A stretch of DNA of 29,408 nt from an uncultured Verrucomicrobiales bacterium (GTDB lineage: Bacteria; Verrucomicrobiota; Verrucomicrobiia; Verrucomicrobiales; Akkermansiaceae). The first letter of the stretch is position 1; every line of letters begins with the position of its first letter. The notes under the pieces were generated by a model. That model was given only the letters and a program-made list of their open reading frames with translations, was not told the origin of the DNA and did no database searches. Of the stretch, positions 7,541 to 14,304 are shown one piece after another. The stretch is from the NCBI GenBank assembly GCA_937905985.1, contig CALCWC010000132.1, positions 1 to 29,408 on the forward strand, given 5' to 3'. A program made the translations under genes and the position numbers.

Positions 7541-8683
7541 ATGAAGACGCTCATCACCAACGCGCACGTTGTATCCCCCGGAGTGGACCTGCCCGGGGCC
7601 TCCGTCCTGATTGAAGGCACCAAGATAGCCGCCGTGTACGCGGACGGCACCACCCCTGCGGCCGACAAGGTCATCGATGCCGGCGGCAACCTGCTGCTGC
7701 CGGGCTTTATCGACATCCACTCGCACGGTGCGGGCGGGTGCGACACATGCGACTGCAAAGTGGAGAGCATCCGCACCATCGCGGACTGCAAGATGAAGGA
7801 AGGCGTGACCACGTGGCTGCCCACCACGCTGACGCTGGGCACCAAAACGCTGATGGACGTGTGCGCGTGCGTGAAGGAATACGCCGCCTCCCCGAACGGG
7901 TCCAAGACCCCCGGCGTGCACCTGGAAGGGCCGTACATCAACCCCAAGCAGTGCGGCGCGCAGAACCCCGCGTTCGTGCGCACGGCAGACATTGAGGAAG
8001 TGGATTCCATCCGCGCCATCTACCCCGTGCTGCTGATTTCCCTGGCGCCTGAAATGCCCGGGGCAGTGGACTTCATCGCCCAGGCCGCAGAGCGCGGCAT
8101 CACCTGTTCCGCCGGGCACTCCGCCGCCACGCACGCCGACTTTGTGAAGGCGAAGGCGGCGGGCCTGAAGCACCTCACCCACTTCTGCAACCAGATGAGC
8201 CCCCAGCACCACCGCGAAATCGGGCTCGTGGGCTCCGGCATGCTGGACAAGGAAATCAAGATTGAAATCATCTGCGACACCATCCACCTGTGCGCCGATA
8301 TGCTCAATCTCACCTTCACCAACAAGAGCGCGGACCAGATGATCATGATCACGGACTCTCTGGCCTGCTCCTGGATGCCGGACGGCCCCGGCCAGCTCGG
8401 CGGCCTGCCCATCATCGTGAAGGATGGCGTGGCACGCCTGGAGGCCGGCAACCTGGCCGGTTCCACCCTGCGCTACGCCAAGGGCCTGCGCAACGTGTGG
8501 AAGATCACCGGTCAGCCGCTCAGCCAGCTGGTGAAAGCCACCTCCTGGAACCAGGCCCAGAGCCTCGGTTTGCATGACTTGGGCAAGATTGCCCCCGGCT
8601 ACACGGCGGACCTGGTGCTGCTGGATCCGGAGTTCGAGACGCTCAAGACCATTATTGACGGCGAAGTGAAGTACGAGGCGTGA
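7541..8683 (+). CDS. nagA: N-acetylglucosamine-6-phosphate deacetylase
   Basis: A 380-residue cytoplasmic amidohydrolase that deacetylates GlcNAc-6-phosphate to glucosamine-6-phosphate, a shared step of GlcNAc and sialic acid catabolism and of cell-wall amino-sugar recycling. The N-terminal beta-sandwich is followed by the metal-site motifs PGFIDIHSHG (His60, His62), HLEGPYINP (Glu129), SAGHSAATHAD (His193), LTHFCNQM (His214) and the catalytic Asp272 in ITDSLA. The C-terminus returns to a sandwich strand ending KIAPGYTADLVLLDP. A Cys-rich CDTCDC follows the first metal motif. No Shine-Dalgarno site precedes the ATG. Its stop overlaps the GTG start of the protease-inhibitor gene by 4 nt, indicating co-translation. 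The sialidase operon about 15 kb away would feed this step. Confidence 0.95.
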   Translation: MKTLITNAHVVSPGVDLPGASVLIEGTKIAAVYADGTTPAADKVIDAGGNLLLPGFIDIHSHGAGGCDTCDCKVESIRTIADCKMKEGVTTWLPTTLTLGTKTLMDVCACVKEYAASPNGSKTPGVHLEGPYINPKQCGAQNPAFVRTADIEEVDSIRAIYPVLLISLAPEMPGAVDFIAQAAERGITCSAGHSAATHADFVKAKAAGLKHLTHFCNQMSPQHHREIGLVGSGMLDKEIKIEIICDTIHLCADMLNLTFTNKSADQMIMITDSLACSWMPDGPGQLGGLPIIVKDGVARLEAGNLAGSTLRYAKGLRNVWKITGQPLSQLVKATSWNQAQSLGLHDLGKIAPGYTADLVLLDPEFETLKTIIDGEVKYEA

Positions 8684-9057
8684 AAACGGTTCTCACAACC
8701 CTGATGACTGCCGCATGCGTGTGTGTGGCGGCGGAGCCCGTGCAGGAGAAAATCACCATGCATGAGGGAGAAACCGTCACCCGCACGCTGAAGGGCAACC
8801 CCACCACGGGGTACCTCTGGAAGGCACACGAGCAGCCCGCAGACTCCCCCGTGAAGGTGGAAACCGCCTTGGTGCCCCGCGAACAAAGGGACGACGAGCC
8901 TCCCGTGTGCGGCGCGCCCTGCCCCACGCAGGTCACCATCACCGCGCAAAAACCCGGCACCGCCACCGTGGTGGTGAACTACGCCCGCCCGTGGGAAAAG
9001 GACACCCCTCCAGCCCAGACGGTGCAGTATGATATCACCGTGCTGCCCAAGGAATAG
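8680..9057 (+). CDS. Chagasin-like (I42) cysteine protease inhibitor, exported
   Basis: A 125-residue protein starting at GTG 8680, whose last two bases begin the nagA TGA stop. A short signal-like segment (about residues 1-18, ending VAAE) predicts export. The mature part has the chagasin hallmarks: the loop NPTTGYLW and the C-terminal RPWE loop. A PVCGAPCPTQ segment lies where the usual central loop would be, with two cysteines that may form a disulfide. Chagasin-family proteins inhibit papain-like cysteine proteases by inserting three loops into the active-site cleft. The likely job is protection from host or bacterial cysteine proteases, or control of the cell's own exported protease. The function is by family resemblance. 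The 4-nt overlap with nagA argues for translational coupling. Confidence 0.85.
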   Translation: MKTVLTTLMTAACVCVAAEPVQEKITMHEGETVTRTLKGNPTTGYLWKAHEQPADSPVKVETALVPREQRDDEPPVCGAPCPTQVTITAQKPGTATVVVNYARPWEKDTPPAQTVQYDITVLPKE

Positions 9058-9074
9058 GGAAAGCAGGATACAGA

Positions 9075-9117
9075 TAAAAAATGAACCCGCTCTGCCGTGA
9101 AGGCCGAGCGGGTTCAT
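9075..9117 (-). terminator. Intrinsic terminator of the rubrerythrin unit
   Basis: A perfect 12-bp stem (9081-9092 with 9106-9117) is continued, after a 1x1 mismatch, by a GCC/GGC pair block around a 5-nt loop. On the minus strand it is followed by a run of Ts (complement of 9075-9080). The plus-strand side lacks a T-run, so it mainly serves genes reading leftwards. Confidence 0.85.
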
Positions 9118-9135
9118 GGTCTTTCGGGGATTGCC

Positions 9136-9333
9136 CTAAATGCCCTTGCGAGCGGAAATCCAGCTGGCGAGCCCCACCACGAACAGCAGGGAGCACACTC
9201 CCACGGTGAGTACCTGGTCTGCCAGCTGCTTGTCGCGCGGGCGCAGGTACAGGTCGACACCGAAGAGCACGGCACCGCCTATGAGCAGCGCAATGATGCC
9301 CCACTTGTTGGCTCTCCACATGGACTTCCACAT
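9136..9333 (-). CDS. Small two-helix membrane protein
   Basis: A 65-residue protein from ATG 9333. Two hydrophobic stretches, WGIIALLIGGAVLFGVDLYL and VLTVGVCSLLFVVGLASWIS, are separated by a charged RPRDKQLAD loop, so a hairpin inner-membrane protein is likely. A TTG four codons further upstream (9345), directly after the rubrerythrin stop, is the alternative start; neither has a Shine-Dalgarno site. It follows rubrerythrin by 12 nt and precedes the terminator, so it is the last gene of that transcript. No family was recognised and no function is proposed. Confidence 0.65.
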   Translation of the reverse strand: MWKSMWRANKWGIIALLIGGAVLFGVDLYLRPRDKQLADQVLTVGVCSLLFVVGLASWISARKGI

Positions 9334-9345
9334 GGGAACAGGCAA

Positions 9346-9885
9346 TTAATAGTTGGCGGCGTGGATACGGAAGTAGGCCTGGGGATGCGCACACACGGGG
9401 CACACCTGCGGAGCCTTCTTGCCGATGACGATATGGCCGCAGTTGGAGCACTGCCAGATCTGCTCCTCGTCACGGGAGAAGACCAGGCCGTCCTTCACGT
9501 TGGCCAGGAGCTTGCGGTAGCGCTCCTCGTGAGCCTTCTCGATGGCGGCCACGCCCTCGAACTGGGCGGCGATGGCGTTGAAGCCCTCCTCGCGGGCCAC
9601 CTCGGCAAAGCCCTTGTACATGTCGGTCCACTCGTAGTTCTCGCCCGTGGCGGCGTCCAGCAGGTTCTCCTCCGTGGAGGGCATACCGCCATGCAGAAGC
9701 TTGAACCAGAGCTTGGCGTGCTCCTTCTCGTTGCGGGCGGTCTCCTCAAAGAGCTCCGCAATCTGCACATAGCCGTCCTTCTTGGCCTTGGAGGCGTAGT
9801 AGAGGTACTTGGTGTGAGCCTGGGATTCCCCGGCGAACGCTGCTGCCAGGTTCGCCGCCGTCTTGGTTCCTTTCAGTTCTTTCAT
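9346..9885 (-). CDS. rbr: Rubrerythrin
   Basis: A 179-residue non-haem iron peroxidase that reduces hydrogen peroxide, typical of anaerobes. The N-terminal four-helix di-iron domain shows GESQAHTKY (Glu20), NEKEHAKLW (Glu53, His56) and EKAHEERY. The C-terminal rubredoxin-like domain has CSNC and CPVC, which bind the single iron that relays electrons. The start at 9885 (MKELKGTKT) matches rubrerythrin N-termini; upstream codons in frame are unlike the family. No Shine-Dalgarno site precedes it. It is divergent from the LysM operon and is followed by a small membrane protein in the same direction. The identification is firm; the symbol follows common usage for the family. Confidence 0.95.
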   Translation of the reverse strand: MKELKGTKTAANLAAAFAGESQAHTKYLYYASKAKKDGYVQIAELFEETARNEKEHAKLWFKLLHGGMPSTEENLLDAATGENYEWTDMYKGFAEVAREEGFNAIAAQFEGVAAIEKAHEERYRKLLANVKDGLVFSRDEEQIWQCSNCGHIVIGKKAPQVCPVCAHPQAYFRIHAANY

Positions 9886-9913
9886 AGTGAAAAAGTGAAT
9901 ACGTTGCGCGTGT

Positions 9914-9922
9914 ATGGTAGCA
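9914..9922 (-). promoter_or_regulatory. Candidate extended -10 promoter of rubrerythrin
   Basis: On the minus strand TGCTACCAT (9922-9914) is an extended -10 element. The hexamer 17 nt upstream (TGGCAT) is a poor -35. The leader to ATG 9885 would be about 20 nt. Confidence 0.3.
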
Positions 9923-9944
9923 CACCGGGGCGGCGAATGCCAGC

Positions 9945-9956
9945 AAATTCGAATTT
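9945..9956. promoter_or_regulatory. 12-bp perfect palindrome upstream of rubrerythrin
   Basis: AAATTCGAATTT is a perfect palindrome in an otherwise GC-rich divergent intergenic region. It sits about 26 bp upstream of the rubrerythrin -10 and about 46 bp upstream of the LysM -35, a plausible operator position. It could also be chance. Confidence 0.25.
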
Positions 9957-10001
9957 TCCCATGCAGGGTGCGGCATGCAGGATGATGCTCACGAAACGGG
10001 C

Positions 10002-10030
10002 TTGATTTTTGGGGGAGGATTTGGTATGTT
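10002..10030 (+). promoter_or_regulatory. Promoter of the LysM/L,D-transpeptidase operon, leaderless spacing
   Basis: TTGATT (10002-10007), a 17-nt spacer and TATGTT (10025-10030). The ATG at 10040 lies 9 nt after the -10, so the mRNA should begin within a few bases of the start codon. Confidence 0.55.
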
Positions 10031-10039
10031 TCCACCCGT

Positions 10040-10981
10040 ATGAAAAAGACCCTTTTGACACTTGCCGCAGGAGCCGGGATCATGGTTGTTTTCCCGTCCT
10101 GCAGCTCCCAGAACGTAGCCTACCCCGGCGGGGAGGAGGAAGCCATCATGATGAGCGACGCCACGGACCCCGGCGTGATTCCGCCGTGGGCCACGGATGA
10201 GGACGTGCAGGTACCCGCAGGTGCCACCACGGAGGACCGCAACAACTACGCCATCCCCGAAGGCCCGGTGGCCTCTACCAGCCAGAACCAGCCCGCCGCC
10301 GCCTCGCAGCCCACCTCCCAGCACCAGCCGGAGGCCGCCACCACAACCGCCGTGAGCAGCGACGTGATGGTGGAGAACGACCCGCTGACCCACTTGGATA
10401 ACCCGGTGGCGACACCGCCGGTTGAACACCACACCACAACCCACAGCAGCAGCAACAGCGGCAAGAAGACCGGCAAGGGTAGCAAGACCGGCAAGGGCGG
10501 CAAGAAGGCCGACAAGAGGCGCATCTCTCCCGCCAAGCCCTCCATGGTCACCTACAAGGTGCGCCCGGGCGACAACCTGACGGTCATCGCCAAGCGCAGC
10601 AACACCACGGTTGAGCAGATCCGCAAGGATTCCAACATCAAGGGTGATATCATCCGTCCCGGACAGATCATCAAGGTGCGCTACACGCCCAAGGGCTACA
10701 AGGCCCCGGCCAAGAGCAGCAGCAAGGGCTCTTCCGGCAGCAGCTCCAAGTCCACCGCCGGCAAGACGGTGACGGTGAAGAAGGGTGATTCCCTCTCCGC
10801 CATCGCCGCCCAGAACGGCGTGACCGTCCAGCAGCTCAAGGACCAGAACGGCATCAAGGGCAACACCATCATGGCAGGCCAGAAGCTCACCATCCCCGGC
10901 AAGGCTTCTGCCACCACCAAGAAGTCCTCTTCTTCCTCCAAGAAATCCTCTTCCAAGAAGAAGAGCAGCCGCAAGCGCTAA
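10040..10981 (+). CDS. Lipoprotein with two LysM domains
   Basis: A 313-residue exported protein. The signal ends in the lipobox-like FPSC (Cys21). Residues about 25-130 are low-complexity, rich in Ser, Gln, Ala and Thr. A basic Gly/Lys stretch (GKKTGKGSKTGKGGKK) follows. LysM1 is at about 171-214 (TYKVRPGDNLTVIAKRSN through RPGQIIKV) and LysM2 at about 243-287 (TVTVKKGDSLSAIAAQNG through AGQKLTIPG). The tail is Lys/Ser only. LysM modules bind GlcNAc-X-GlcNAc in peptidoglycan, so this probably anchors to or scaffolds the wall. There is no catalytic domain. It is the first gene of a four-gene unit with 18-nt, 4-nt and -4-nt junctions. Confidence 0.9.
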   Translation: MKKTLLTLAAGAGIMVVFPSCSSQNVAYPGGEEEAIMMSDATDPGVIPPWATDEDVQVPAGATTEDRNNYAIPEGPVASTSQNQPAAASQPTSQHQPEAATTTAVSSDVMVENDPLTHLDNPVATPPVEHHTTTHSSSNSGKKTGKGSKTGKGGKKADKRRISPAKPSMVTYKVRPGDNLTVIAKRSNTTVEQIRKDSNIKGDIIRPGQIIKVRYTPKGYKAPAKSSSKGSSGSSSKSTAGKTVTVKKGDSLSAIAAQNGVTVQQLKDQNGIKGNTIMAGQKLTIPGKASATTKKSSSSSKKSSSKKKSSRKR

Positions 10982-10999
10982 ACCAAACCCGCGCACGCC

Positions 11000-11581
11000 A
11001 TGAAAGCATCGGTCAAATTCGGTCTACTGGCCGCCTCCACCCTGGCTCTTGTCTCTTGCCACATCAACAACGGCAAGCTTGACATGAGCTGGGTGAACGA
11101 CCGCATGGAAACACCCGTAAACGATGAGGTGCAGCTGGAAGGCTCCCACTCCGCTGGGCCCACCGTGGCTGTGCCCACGCCGACCGCAGGCCCCGCAGCG
11201 CCTGTGGCGGCAGCGGCGGCGCCGTACGCGCCCCAGGCGGCTGCCGCAGGCACATACACCGTGAAGGCGGGCGACACGCTGGGCGGGATTGCCGCACGGC
11301 ACCGCAGCAGCGCGGCCGCCATCGCCTCCGCCAACCACCTGGCCAACCCGAACGCGCTGAAGGTGGGCCAGGTGCTGCGAATTCCCGCAGCCTCCGCGGT
11401 GAAAGCCCCGGCGGCCAAGAAGGCCACGGTGCCGGCCTCCAGCCACACCGTGAAGTCCGGCGACACGCTCTACGCCCTCTCCCGCCGCACCGGCGTGCCT
11501 GTGCAGCAGCTCATGCGTGCCAACAACCTGAGCTCCCCCAACCTGAAGGTGGGGACCAAGCTCACCATCCCCAAGCACTGA
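11000..11581 (+). CDS. Lipoprotein with two LysM domains, second gene
   Basis: A 193-residue exported protein with lipobox LVSC (Cys20) and a Pro/Ala-rich linker (about 50-83). LysM1 lies at about 86-129 (TYTVKAGDTLGGIAARHR) and LysM2 at about 148-191 (SHTVKSGDTLYALSRRTG), ending seven residues after the repeat strand with TIPKH. It looks like a shorter sister of the preceding gene without the basic tail. It probably binds the glycan strands on which the downstream L,D-transpeptidase acts. No Shine-Dalgarno site is seen, so reinitiation from the upstream gene is possible. Confidence 0.9.
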   Translation: MKASVKFGLLAASTLALVSCHINNGKLDMSWVNDRMETPVNDEVQLEGSHSAGPTVAVPTPTAGPAAPVAAAAAPYAPQAAAAGTYTVKAGDTLGGIAARHRSSAAAIASANHLANPNALKVGQVLRIPAASAVKAPAAKKATVPASSHTVKSGDTLYALSRRTGVPVQQLMRANNLSSPNLKVGTKLTIPKH

Positions 11582-11585
11582 TACC

Positions 11586-12443
11586 ATGAAGAAGGCCCTC
11601 CTGCTGCTGGTTCCCGCGTTGCTTCTTGCATCCTGCAGCCAACCGCGCCCCCCGCAGCCCAAGCCGCAACCGCAGCCCGCACCCAAGCAGGAAAAGCCCG
11701 CGGAGAAACCTGCCGAGCCCGAAGTGGTGGTGGAGGTGCCCAAGGGCGACTTCAACCCGCTTGACATGCCTGGCAAGAAGCGCGAGGGCTACAAAAACCC
11801 CTTTCCCAAGGGTAGCTACGAGTACTTTGTAGCCAAGCCCGCATACCCGCGCACCATGGCGGTGTTTGAGGACGATGCCCTGCTCAACCAGGTTTCTCCC
11901 GCAAACTCCAAGCTCATCATCTGCATCCCGCAGCAGCGCGCGCGCCTCTATGTCAACGGCAAGGTGGCGTACGACTGGCCCGTCTCCACCGGGCTCGACG
12001 GCCATGAGACTCCCACAGGCGTCTTCCGCATCATGGAGAAGGAGAAGAACCACCACTCCAACAGGTACGGCAAATTCGTCTCCGCCAAAGGAAAGGTCAC
12101 GAACAGCAATGCGGACATCGCCAAAGGCACGCCCAAGGGCATGACCTTCCGCCCCGCCTCCATGCCCAACTTCCACCGCCTGACACTGGACGGCGTGGGC
12201 ATCCACGGCGGCCGCGTGGTGGCAGGAACGCGCCTCTCCCACGGCTGCATCCGCACGCCGTACGATGTGGCCGCCAAGTTCTACGAGTACAGCGCAGTGG
12301 GCCTGCCCGTCTACATCTCCCGCGCCGTGGAGGATTACAACCAAGGCGGCTACGTGAAGCCCATTGACGTGAAGTACCGTCCCAAGCCCGGCAACGACTA
12401 CACCGACACGGTGCCGGCCACTCCCGCCACGCCCGCCTCATGA
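11586..12443 (+). CDS. L,D-transpeptidase (YkuD family) lipoprotein
   Basis: A 285-residue protein with lipobox LASC (Cys17), then a Pro/Gln/Lys-rich spacer (about 20-50) long enough to cross part of the periplasm. The YkuD domain (about 110-245) has SKLIICIPQQRARLYVNGK, TGLDGHETPTGVF, and the catalytic signature IHGG (His207) to SHGCIR (Cys221). Enzymes of this family make 3-3 peptide cross-links in peptidoglycan or attach proteins to it. It begins 4 nt after the second LysM gene and its stop overlaps the next start (ATGA). The operon with two LysM lipoproteins suggests a wall-crosslinking module with its own glycan-binding partners. Which reaction it performs is not decided by sequence. Confidence 0.93.
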   Translation: MKKALLLLVPALLLASCSQPRPPQPKPQPQPAPKQEKPAEKPAEPEVVVEVPKGDFNPLDMPGKKREGYKNPFPKGSYEYFVAKPAYPRTMAVFEDDALLNQVSPANSKLIICIPQQRARLYVNGKVAYDWPVSTGLDGHETPTGVFRIMEKEKNHHSNRYGKFVSAKGKVTNSNADIAKGTPKGMTFRPASMPNFHRLTLDGVGIHGGRVVAGTRLSHGCIRTPYDVAAKFYEYSAVGLPVYISRAVEDYNQGGYVKPIDVKYRPKPGNDYTDTVPATPATPAS

Positions 12444-12868
12444 CCCCGCGTACCCTGCGCTGCGCCAACCACCAATTCTACCTGGGTGTGGTCATCCTGG
12501 TGCTAGGCGCGTGTGTGTACGCCCTGCTGCGGGAGGGGCATCCCGCCTGGCAGTATGCCGCAGCGGCGGCGGGCATTGTCGTCACCCTGCTGTGGGGCGG
12601 CTCCTACCTCATCCTGCGCTACACGGTGGACGATGCAGGCATCACGCGCCGCACGCTTTTCGGCACGCGCCGCATGGCTTGGGCGGATATCACCTCTGCC
12701 GGCGTAGAGCGCCATGAAACCGCCCCCGGCATTGAATCCAAGGCGGTCACCCTGGTCTCCCCTGCCCTCACCCTCCGCCTCACCAGCGAGCTTCTGGACC
12801 CCGACGACATCGACTTCCTCGCCGGGGAAATCACCCGCAGGCAAATCCCGGTGGAGGATAAGCAATAA
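12440..12868 (+). CDS. Two-helix membrane protein with PH-like domain
   Basis: A 142-residue protein starting at an ATG that overlaps the L,D-transpeptidase stop. Residues about 13-30 and 37-58 are hydrophobic helices. The remainder (YTVDDAGITRRTLFGTRRMAWADITSAGV) has the strand pattern of bacterial PH-like domains, which sit on the cytoplasmic membrane face. No catalytic residues are visible. It ends directly against the stop codon of the convergent serpin gene. Co-transcription with the wall genes suggests a membrane role in the same process, but nothing in the sequence proves it. Confidence 0.75.
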   Translation: MTPRTLRCANHQFYLGVVILVLGACVYALLREGHPAWQYAAAAAGIVVTLLWGGSYLILRYTVDDAGITRRTLFGTRRMAWADITSAGVERHETAPGIESKAVTLVSPALTLRLTSELLDPDDIDFLAGEITRRQIPVEDKQ

Positions 12869-14041
12869 TCACGGTTCCTCGCACAGGCCCATGAACCAGG
12901 GGGCGGCGGGGGTGGTGAGGTCGCCGATGACCCACAGGAAGGGGCGGTCAAAGGAAATGACCTTGGGTACGGGGCTGGGACCCGGTGCGCCCAGCCCATA
13001 GCCAAACCCCGTGACGGCGGCAGCCTTGGTTCCCTCCTCGTCCACCTTGACGAAACATTTCTGCCGCACCTCCTCCAGCACCAGGTCCTCATCCGCGAAA
13101 CCGGAGAAGTCCGCGCCGGGGAGAAAGGCCGTATGCACGCCGCAAGCTTGCAACACCGATTTCAGGGAATAAGTGGGGGTGGAGGTCTCGAACTTGGGCA
13201 AGTTCACCTCAACCATCTGATTCTTGGAGGCGTCCAGTTGCCCGCGGATGGCGCTCATCTTTTCCGGCGTGAGCCCCGCGGCAAAGTCGCGGGCGTCTCC
13301 CTTCGGCAAAATGCCGATGAAGCAGCCCGGCGTGCCGGGGCGCCCGTCCGTCGTGTAGAAAAGGGCCACTGCCGCCCAGTCCTCATCCTCGGCATAGCTG
13401 AAATAACCATTTTTGCTCATCATGCACACCTTTTTCGTGCTGCCGTCCGACAAATGGAAGTTCCTTTCAGAATTTTTGTGCGGAAAAAACGGGGCAAGCC
13501 ATTTTTCCTCCAGGGCAATGGCTGTGGCTGCCACCAGGCGGGTTTCTTCGTCTATACCCACGTCCAGCTTCGGAATCATGCCGTGCGTGTTCTTGTCCGC
13601 CCATTCGTTGATGAGAGTTTTCGACTTTTCCTGGTCCGTGGCAAAGGGAGCGCGTATCACCTCATCCACCTTCACTCCGGGCTTGAGTTTCAGGTCTTCC
13701 GCCACAAACAGGGCATTCGCCACGCACACCTGCATGGCGCTCCCGCCTTCCCCTTTGCCCATGGGCAGGGCCGCCAGCTCCTCCGCCACCTTGCCGTGCG
13801 CGCCCTGCTGCAGCAGCTGCAGCGCGCCCTCCAACCCGGCGGGAGAGAAGACAACGTTGCCCTTCTGCTCTTTGAGCAGGTGTTGGAACGCCTGAAGGGC
13901 AAAGGCATCGCTCTGCACTCCGGCTGTGGCGGCCGCCGGCGGTGCAGGCGCGGGCCCTTCCCCCGCAGGCAACGGGGATGCACACAGGGAAGCCGCCAGG
14001 CTCAGGGGCAACAGGGAAAAAAGGATGCGGTGAGATTTCAT
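12869..14041 (-). CDS. Secreted serpin (I4 serine protease inhibitor)
   Basis: A 390-residue protein with a signal peptide (about 1-22) and a Pro/Ala linker to about 40. The serpin fold follows: NVVFSPAGLEGALQLL near residue 63, WADKNTHGMI, VAATAIALEEKWLAPF, and the C-terminal SFDRPFLWVIGD. The hinge of the reactive-centre loop is VDEEGTKAAAVTG (Glu335 to Gly345); taking Gly337 as P15 gives P1 at about Gly351, within YGLGAPGPSP. The small-residue hinge is of the inhibitory type. The Gly-rich loop is less informative about target, though elastase-like proteases fit small or Leu residues. It could inhibit host neutrophil or pancreatic proteases. It has its own promoter and its stop abuts the preceding convergent gene. 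Confidence 0.92.
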   Translation of the reverse strand: MKSHRILFSLLPLSLAASLCASPLPAGEGPAPAPPAAATAGVQSDAFALQAFQHLLKEQKGNVVFSPAGLEGALQLLQQGAHGKVAEELAALPMGKGEGGSAMQVCVANALFVAEDLKLKPGVKVDEVIRAPFATDQEKSKTLINEWADKNTHGMIPKLDVGIDEETRLVAATAIALEEKWLAPFFPHKNSERNFHLSDGSTKKVCMMSKNGYFSYAEDEDWAAVALFYTTDGRPGTPGCFIGILPKGDARDFAAGLTPEKMSAIRGQLDASKNQMVEVNLPKFETSTPTYSLKSVLQACGVHTAFLPGADFSGFADEDLVLEEVRQKCFVKVDEEGTKAAAVTGFGYGLGAPGPSPVPKVISFDRPFLWVIGDLTTPAAPWFMGLCEEP

Positions 14042-14049
14042 GTTTTTCC

Positions 14050-14079
14050 ATCCTACCCTAAGTATGTGGCAGAACGCAA
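14050..14079 (-). promoter_or_regulatory. Candidate promoter of the serpin gene, leaderless spacing
   Basis: On the minus strand TTGCGT (14079-14074), an 18-nt spacer and TAGGAT (14055-14050), then 8 nt to the ATG at 14041. The -10 sequence is identical to those of nagA and dnaB. Confidence 0.45.
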
Positions 14080-14108
14080 GGAAATTTTGTCAATTGCAGA
14101 AATAGGTG

Positions 14109-14137
14109 TTGACGTGAAGGGGAAAGTTCCGTATACT
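14109..14137 (+). promoter_or_regulatory. Promoter of tRNA-Ser
   Basis: TTGACG (14109-14114), a 17-nt spacer and TATACT (14132-14137). The predicted start near 14144 is about 8 nt before the mature tRNA 5' end. Confidence 0.7.
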
Positions 14138-14151
14138 TGCGGCACGCATTT

Positions 14152-14242
14152 GGAGCGGTGGCTGAGAGGCTGAAAGCAACCGTTTGCTAAATGGTCGTAC
14201 GGGCATTAACCCGTACCGGGGGTTCGAATCCCCCCCGCTCCG
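14152..14242 (+). tRNA. tRNA-Ser (anticodon GCU)
   Basis: The acceptor stem GGAGCGG (14152-14158) pairs with CCGCTCC (14235-14241), with discriminator G14242. The D-arm is followed by an anticodon loop TTGCTAA with anticodon GCT at 14186-14188. A long variable arm (CGTACGGG...CCCGTACC type) marks it as class II. The T-arm GGGGG-TTCGAAT-CCCCC is intact. CCA is not encoded. It should decode AGC and AGU serine codons. Confidence 0.97.
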
Positions 14243-14245
14243 CTT

Positions 14246-14285
14246 AAAAGAAAGGCACCGGAAGTTCCGGTGCCTTTCTTTTTGG
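14246..14285. terminator. Bidirectional intrinsic terminator between tRNA-Ser and the RND operon
   Basis: A perfect 17-bp stem (14246-14262 with 14266-14282) with a 3-nt loop. It is T-rich on its 3' side on both strands, which suits the convergent arrangement of tRNA-Ser (+) and the pump gene (-). Confidence 0.9.
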
Positions 14286-14304
14286 TAGGTTGTTTGTTGA
14301 TTGG

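Noticed and set aside
14152..14285. tRNA-Ser as an integration (att) site for a mobile element
   Set aside because: No integrase, no direct repeat of the tRNA 3' end in the window, and the flanking genes show ordinary composition.
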